Positions 60,557 to 64,000 of a stretch of 64,000 bases of DNA are shown one piece after another. The notes below the pieces were generated by a model. It searched no databases. It was not told the DNA's origin and worked only from the letters and a program-made list of their open reading frames with translations. Numbering within the stretch: position 1 is the stretch's first letter; every line of letters begins with the position of its first letter. Source of the DNA: Opisthocomus hoazin (Eukaryota > Chordata > Aves > Opisthocomiformes > Opisthocomidae); the NCBI RefSeq assembly GCF_030867145.1, contig NC_134414.1:70314814-70378813 (forward strand), in the 5' to 3' direction. The position numbers and the translations under genes were made by a program.

Positions 60557-60800
60557 AGAATCACAGAATCAGAGAATGGTAGGGGTTGGAAGGGACCTCT
60601 GTGGGTCATCTAGTCCAACCCTCCTGCCGAAGCAGGGTCACCTACAGTAGGTTGTAGAGGACCTTGCCCAGGTGGGTCTTGAATATCTCCAGAGAAGGAG
60701 ACTCCACAACCTCCCTGAGCAGCCTGTTCCAGTGCTCCGTCACCCTCAGAGTGAAGAAATTCTTCCTCATATTCAGATGGAACTTCCTGTGCTTCAGTTT
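60557..60800 (-). mobile_element. CR1 LINE 3' fragment nested inside another CR1
   Basis: Seen: AGAATCACAGAATCAGAGAATGG and onwards is the reverse complement of a young-subfamily CR1 3' end. It runs to GAACTTCCTGTGCTTCAGTTT, where the host CR1's 3'UTR (GGTGGTGTTGGGTGGATGG) resumes. The minus-strand frame still resembles [24 protein letters not shown]. No long target duplication is obvious, as is usual for CR1. Confidence 0.9.
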
Positions 60801-60870
60801 GGTGGTGTTGGGTGGATGGTTGAACTTGATGATCTTCGAGGTCTTTTCCAACCTATGATTCTATGATTCT
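60801..60870 (+). mobile_element. Distal 3' end of the interrupted CR1
   Basis: Seen: GGTGGTGTTGGGTGGATGG, then GAACTTGATGATCTTCGAGG and TCTTTTCCAACC, with the tail ATGATTCTATGATTCT. This is the 3'UTR expected to follow the TAGTAGGCAT at 60547-60556, so both pieces are one older insertion split by the nested copy. Confidence 0.88.
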
Positions 60871-62860
60871 AAAACAACGTTCAGTTGATAAAAGCCTTGA
60901 AAATTGTAGACTTGGATAATAGGCCTGAGTATAAACCGTCCTACAGTACTACTGCCCTCGCTAAACAAAAAATTTGTGAGAATTTAACTCCAAGTGTTTA
61001 AATCCCAGCAACCTTTTCAGGAACTGCAGAGCACAGCATGATTAAAATGGCTCAGCACTCCTGCCTGTTAGCAGAACAGCCCTACCAGGCCTCCTAAACG
61101 GCTCCAGCCAGTTTAACACCGCAAAACCAGGAAAGTCCTCTGTATTTTAATAGTAAGTTACTTGAAAACAAGGCCTCTGTGTCAGCAGTAGCTACACACG
61201 GAAAGACACGGCTACACCCGGCAGAAGTCACTCCGCACTCAACAGTGTAAGTCCTTCACCTACTAAGGCAGCCCCTTGCCCACCAGCAGTGCCGCTGGAT
61301 CGGTCAGCTTCGTTACTCTTCTACGGCTCGCAGGCATCTGAAATTGCAACACAAACTATGACCCAGGAAATTCTGATTAAACATCAGAAAGCTTTTTTTT
61401 TCCCGTTGCGGTGGTATGGGTTCATAACGGTATCATACATTTGGTTATGTATCCACCAACCTCAACCACGCTGTGATTCTGTGACTCCCTATTTCATGGT
61501 CTATGGAAGATCTCCGGAATAATTTAAAACCAAGACTTTAGGTGGCCTTTGCTGTAAGTACACGCATTGTCTCAAAAAATGCTGTAAAAAGGCAGTCTCA
61601 GAATTCTTGTAAAATAATTATTTGATGCTTTAAAAATTATACATCTTTGCTCTTGGCTGAGCCATACTCGGTCACAGACTTCTACCTTTTGCAACATTAG
61701 CCGTAAAGGAAGCTACCCAGCAAACCCACACAGCGTGGCTACATCATACGGCCTTCACTGGTCTTCTACTTTCAGTTAGAATTTAGTATCTAGCTTCCAT
61801 GGGTCCTGACGACATCTACAGACCTTGAAATCTGTCCCTCTGTTAGCACGTGGCTGAATGCACAGGCATAGAAGTGCTTTTTAAAATAAAGCAGTAAGTT
61901 CTCTCTTTGAGTTTGAAATACAGTGTCTTCCAAGGTATTTTTCGGTGAAAAGATGTGAAAAGCAAGTGAATGAAAATCAAATGTACACATTTTTTTAAAA
62001 ACCTTGCCTTACACAGTCACACTAGAATTACGTACCTAAAATTTTACCATCTGAAAAGACACATGCAAACCTTGTTACCGAAAGAAAATCCTTTAGGAAT
62101 CAGTTTATAGCCATGTACGTAAGATGGCAGTGCTTGTTATAACTACAAGTTGCTTTATCTGAAGAAGCACAAGAAAGCATATGCAGCAAGCCCTAAAAAA
62201 ATCCCCAAACCAAATGCTACAACAAATTTAAGTCAGTATTTTGTGTTAGTATGATGGCAATAGCATGCACGCCTCCGGGCACTGCATCAGCAAACCGAAA
62301 TATCTGAGAAGAGGGCCTGCATGCACTTGTTCAAGTGCAAGTGGTTACAAGCATGCCAGAAGCAGCTTCTCTCGGGTAAGATTCAGCTTGCATTAATCGT
62401 CTCATTGGTCTCCAGAAGGCACCGGGGAGTTTCACTCATTCTGGCCAACAATTTGCAAAAAGACGGGTCAGTTTTCCCACCAGTGTTACTCTCAATTTGA
62501 ATACACTGTGAGTATCTTGTATGTAGACAGTGAACCACGTAAAGTCTATTTAAACACTGACTTCTCTGTAGTCTGTTGCATTTTGCCTAAAAATGTTCAA
62601 AGGAGAATCATGAAAATCAGACAACCAGGATTTTTAACCTATTTTTGGAGTTCAAGTCTGATACAACCTTCAAGCATAGAACATCCAGTATGTGTAACTG
62701 TGATTCAGTCAAGGACAACCAACTGGGCTGTTCACGTTTGCTTCCACACGCTGACAAAATCAAGAAATCCCACACTGCACTGAGAAAGATTATGCAGAAA
62801 ATGTGATTTAAGAACTATTAAAGACTTGCTCAAATTGCCAGTAAGAATATGTCTCAACAA
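60871..62860. other. Intergenic region; no gene recognised
   Basis: About 2 kb, AT-rich, with one possible CR1 tail relic at about 61448-61490 (CAACCTCAACC, then CTGTGATTCTGTGAC). No exon with recognisable protein similarity was found on either strand. Confidence 0.55.
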
Positions 62861-64000
62861 AATATCCAGACACAATGTAATATGTTTATTTTTATTAAAT
62901 TCCAATTTGTAAAGGTCCCTTTTTAAACAAAACAAGAACAAAAAAATCAACACAATTCAAAGGGCTTATCTCATTTACCATATTCTTCCCCACTCGACAC
63001 TTATCATAACACAAAGCAGCAACTTATATTATTAGTGCTCATATAGTGCACTTACATGAATTTTGATTGGTGTATTAAGCTTTAAATACAATGTAATTTC
63101 AGTGAGCATAGCCCAAAGAGTACACAACATTACATTTTCAAAGCATATGTTAAAAAAAAAAAAAAGGACAATAAATGTATATTCAAGACAGTCAAACTCA
63201 AATATTTTGACTTGGCAAATTCTATAACAAGTAACAGCAATTTTAAACTGCGTACAAAGCAGAACAGTGCCAACATGCCTCCGGTCTGTGAGCTATGGTA
63301 AAATATCAAGCATACACAGAAAGGAGAGAAGCCAAAGAAAACCACCACAAATTCAGAGCTAACCTGAGGCACACCCAACTGCGACCGGACAAAGGCAGCC
63401 CACTTCCCCACTCTATAATGCAAAGAGCCCAACAACGAAAAGCACTTCTACGCTACAGAAATGGTCACTTCTTCCCATTTTGTCTCTGCGTTTCTAAACG
63501 ACGTGTTCAAAAACTTTAAAGATGAACATCTAACTATTCCAAACCAATGTACAAACTGTAAAGTCAGAGAAGCTCCAGAAGATTGCCACTTTCAACCTTG
63601 CATAGTGATAGCTGGTATTGATATTGCTACCATAGCTTCAGCAGAAGATATGGAAAAGAAAAATCTTTACTTCTAAGTGATGCATATATGTAACATTTTC
63701 TTCACAAAATTCAGTTAAACAGTTTTAATAAAAGGGAAAACAGCTCTAAAAAGGGAAAGATAGTGTTCACAAGCTTAGAAATAAAAAAATACAAAACCAG
63801 AACATTGCATAATAAAAAAATGAAAATAATAAAACATTCCATCGTAACAGCACCTATTTTATCACTAAGTAAGCCCCATACATGCAACAAACTACAACTA
63901 CTGTATAAGGCTGTCAAATTAAAGGTTTACTTTTCATATAAACAAAGTGTAAAAATAGCAGTAAGTTGCAATCTTCAAATTTAATGCTGTGTGAGGATTT
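62861..64000 (-). other. Possible 3'UTR end of a minus-strand gene (ANKRD10 expected by synteny)
   Basis: Seen: AT-rich sequence without CR1. On the minus strand two AATAAA hexamers lie in tandem at 62896-62891 and 62890-62885. No coding sequence is visible up to the right edge. Known: in human 13q34 the gene after ING1 is ANKRD10, which points back towards ING1 and has a long 3'UTR. Inferred: this could be the end of its 3'UTR, with the coding exons beyond 64000. The alternative is plain AT-rich intergenic DNA, in which such hexamers are frequent. Confidence 0.3.

Noticed and set aside
59674-60609. 311-codon minus-strand frame
   Set aside because: It is the antisense shadow of the CR1 reverse-transcriptase frame on the plus strand.
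61289-61522. 77-codon plus-strand frame near the right end
   Set aside because: No domain, unremarkable composition, and it overlaps a possible CR1 tail relic.
63461-63676. 71-codon plus-strand frame containing two Cys close together (QCTNCKV)
   Set aside because: A single CxxC pair is not a zinc finger, and the region reads better as AT-rich 3'UTR or intergenic DNA.
1-64000. CRISPR arrays, operons, phage or plasmid modules, tRNA or rRNA genes
   Set aside because: None seen. The tandem repeats present are microsatellites or CR1 tails, and the window is clearly vertebrate nuclear DNA.

Overview
The window is from a bird nuclear genome. The evidence is many CR1 LINE fragments ending in the ATTCTGTG/ATTCTATG octamer, a solo LTR of the bird class-III (ERVL-like) kind, GC-rich CpG-island promoters, and two vertebrate genes in the order known from human chromosome 13q34 (CARS2, then ING1, with ANKRD10 expected next). 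Several CR1 copies look young. The species cannot be named from what I can see.

Left part (1-7.2 kb): the 5' end of CARS2 (mitochondrial cysteinyl-tRNA synthetase) on the minus strand. Exons 1 to 3 are visible with exact, phase-consistent splice sites. The rest of the gene lies beyond the left edge. Its CpG-island promoter (about 6.3-7.6 kb) also carries plus-strand splice signals compatible with an upstream alternative first exon of ING1.

Middle (14-21.4 kb): ING1 on the plus strand, complete in two coding exons (279 residues, the p33ING1b form). It has a CpG-island promoter at 14.1-15.2 kb, a possible 5'UTR intron, a second CpG island with a CCAAT-box cluster in its 3.6-kb intron (17.3-18.4 kb), and a 3'UTR with two AATAAA signals. 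ING1 is a nuclear chromatin reader. CARS2 charges tRNA-Cys in mitochondria. The two share a neighbourhood and probably promoter DNA, but no pathway.

Right part (21.4-64 kb): a gene-poor interval in which I recognise no protein-coding gene. It holds CR1 fragments of several ages (including one CR1 inserted into another at 59.6-60.9 kb), a 623-bp solo LTR with a 5-bp target duplication, simple repeats and a GC-richer stretch at 31.3-32.9 kb. The last 1.1 kb is AT-rich and has tandem minus-strand polyadenylation hexamers. By synteny it may be the 3' end of ANKRD10, which is unproven. I see no CRISPR array, tRNA, rRNA or prokaryote-like system. The most interesting material is the alternative 5' architecture of ING1.
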